In this document: positions 7,103 to 7,399 of the stretch, piece after piece
Position numbering within the stretch: the stretch's first letter is position 1
Layout: each line of letters starts with the position of its first letter
NCBI GenBank assembly: GCA_029057255.1
Contig: JAICZO010000295.1
Span: forward strand, 1-7,399
Length of the DNA: 7,399 nt
Direction of reading: 5' to 3'
From: Muribaculaceae bacterium
GTDB lineage: Bacteria; Bacteroidota; Bacteroidia; Bacteroidales; Muribaculaceae
Notes under the pieces: generated by a model
The model's database searches: none
What the model was told of the DNA's origin: nothing
What the model saw: the letters and a program-made list of their open reading frames with translations, nothing else
Position numbers and translations under genes: made by a program

Positions 7103-7134
7103 TTTGCTCATTTCGGTTATTCGCCGTAACTTTG
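7103..7134 (+). promoter_or_regulatory. rRNA operon promoter P2
   Basis: TTTG (7103-7106), 20 bp, then TAACTTTG (7127-7134), with the same -7 box and spacer length as P1, 114 bp downstream of it. The preceding 7069-7100 segment is A/T-rich with A-runs, a plausible UP element. The start is predicted near 7138-7141. Confidence 0.85.
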
Positions 7135-7182
7135 CCGAGCTGAAAGGAACGCACGCTCCGACAAGCACGAGAACATTGATAG

Positions 7183-7189
7183 TTTGACA
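7183..7189 (+). promoter_or_regulatory. Possible boxA-like antitermination element (TTTGACA)
   Basis: TTTGACA resembles the 3' half of the E. coli rRNA boxA (TGCTCTTTAACA), matching at TTT and ACA. It sits about 45 nt after the predicted P2 start, a sensible place for a Nus-factor site. The 5' half of boxA is not conserved, so the call is tentative. Confidence 0.3.
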
Positions 7190-7222
7190 TCAGATACGAA
7201 AGTAGTACAAGAGAGAAACGGA

Positions 7223-7238
7223 GAGTCAGCAATGACTC
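7223..7238 (+). other. Leader hairpin with GNRA tetraloop
   Basis: GAGTCA (7223-7228) and TGACTC (7233-7238) form a perfect 6-bp stem closing a GCAA loop, a GNRA tetraloop that is especially stable in RNA. There is no T-run after it, so it is not a terminator. It may help leader folding, antitermination or processing. Confidence 0.55.
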
Positions 7239-7369
7239 AGAAGTTCGGCTCTGTCAATTTCAACCTAATAACTAAGACTTCTACCTGGATGCGGGATTGA
7301 ACAACACGCTTCGCGGTACAGTGCATCTTGCAAAGACAACTTTTGAAAAAAAAGAAAACAAGATAAACA

Positions 7370-7399
7370 ACAACGAAGAGTTTGATCCTGGCTCAGGAT
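7370..7399 (+). rRNA. rrs: 16S ribosomal RNA, 5' end (runs past window)
   Basis: The last bases contain GAAGAGTTTGATCCTGGCTC, the universal 16S 5' sequence (the 27F primer site), followed by AGGAT as in Bacteroidota. The mature 5' end is placed at 7370 by alignment with the E. coli 16S start (AAATTGAAGAG). Only about 30 nt are present. Two strong tandem promoters upstream confirm that this is the head of an rRNA operon. Confidence 0.96.

Larger units (their letters stand above)
7141..7369 (+). other. rRNA operon leader (16S precursor 5' region)
   Basis: This is the transcribed, non-coding stretch between P2 and the 16S rRNA gene. No coding frame is credible. It holds a TTTGACA element (7183-7189), a GNRA-loop hairpin (7223-7238), a 6-bp inverted repeat AGAAGT/ACTTCT (7239-7244 with 7277-7282) that would stack on that hairpin, and an A-rich tract (7346-7373) just before the mature 16S end. 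Leaders like this normally carry antitermination signals and one half of the RNase III processing stem; the other half would lie beyond the window. Confidence 0.7.

Noticed and set aside
7105..7113. TGCTCATTT as a boxA element
   Set aside because: It overlaps the P2 -33 box, would be present only in P1 transcripts, and matches boxA only in its first five bases plus a shifted T-run.
7183..7213. Possible third rRNA promoter (TTTG, 19 bp, TACAAGAG)
   Set aside because: The -7 candidate matches only TA of TAnnTTTG, and it lies inside the transcribed leader.
6999..7232. Minus-strand open frame of 77 codons
   Set aside because: It runs antisense across both rRNA promoters and the leader and has no recognisable protein features.
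1..7399. Mobile element, CRISPR array, tRNA or defence system
   Set aside because: I saw no transposase or integrase motif, no terminal repeats, no regularly spaced repeats and no tRNA-like cloverleaf; the gene content is ordinary chromosomal.

Overview
This window looks like chromosomal DNA from a member of the Bacteroidales (phylum Bacteroidota). Four observations support that. The last 30 bases are the start of a 16S rRNA gene in its Bacteroidota form. Three promoters match the Bacteroidota sigma-factor consensus (TTTG, 19-20 bp, TAnnTTTG). A gldE-gldD pair, typical of this phylum, is present. The coding regions are GC-rich, which is high for Bacteroides and more like Muribaculaceae or Alistipes-type gut lineages. 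The exact family cannot be settled from this window.

Layout. At the left edge is the 3' part of a plus-strand phosphoethanolamine transferase gene (1-1440, cut by the window start). It converges, with a 2-bp gap, on a minus-strand cluster of three genes joined by ATGA start/stop overlaps. In transcription order these are gldE (2581-3972, CBS/CorC-type membrane protein), gldD (2015-2584, lipoprotein) and an Sfp-type 4'-phosphopantetheinyl transferase (1443-2018). Upstream of gldE on the same strand lies an OmpR/PhoB-type response regulator (4036-4731). Upstream of that is a Na+/phosphate symporter-family protein with a PhoU-like C-terminal domain (4875-6695), which ends at a good hairpin terminator and starts from a clear promoter.

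The segment from about 6700 to 7370 has no gene. It is a divergent control region. The symporter promoter points left. Two tandem, nearly identical rRNA promoters (P1 and P2, 114 bp apart) point right into a leader of about 230 nt and the 16S rRNA gene. Between the divergent promoters are a strongly A+C-skewed stretch and a tandem 10-bp repeat with an 11-bp period, which could be a regulator-binding site.

Functionally the window combines envelope biology (lipid/LPS head-group modification and the GldD/GldE membrane pair), activation of carrier proteins, phosphate handling with a possible regulator next door, and the front end of an rRNA operon. I see no mobile element, CRISPR array, phage gene or defence gene. 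Nothing here amounts to a clearly new system. The points most worth following up are the tightly coupled gldE-gldD-PPTase operon and the 11-bp-period repeat upstream of the symporter promoter.
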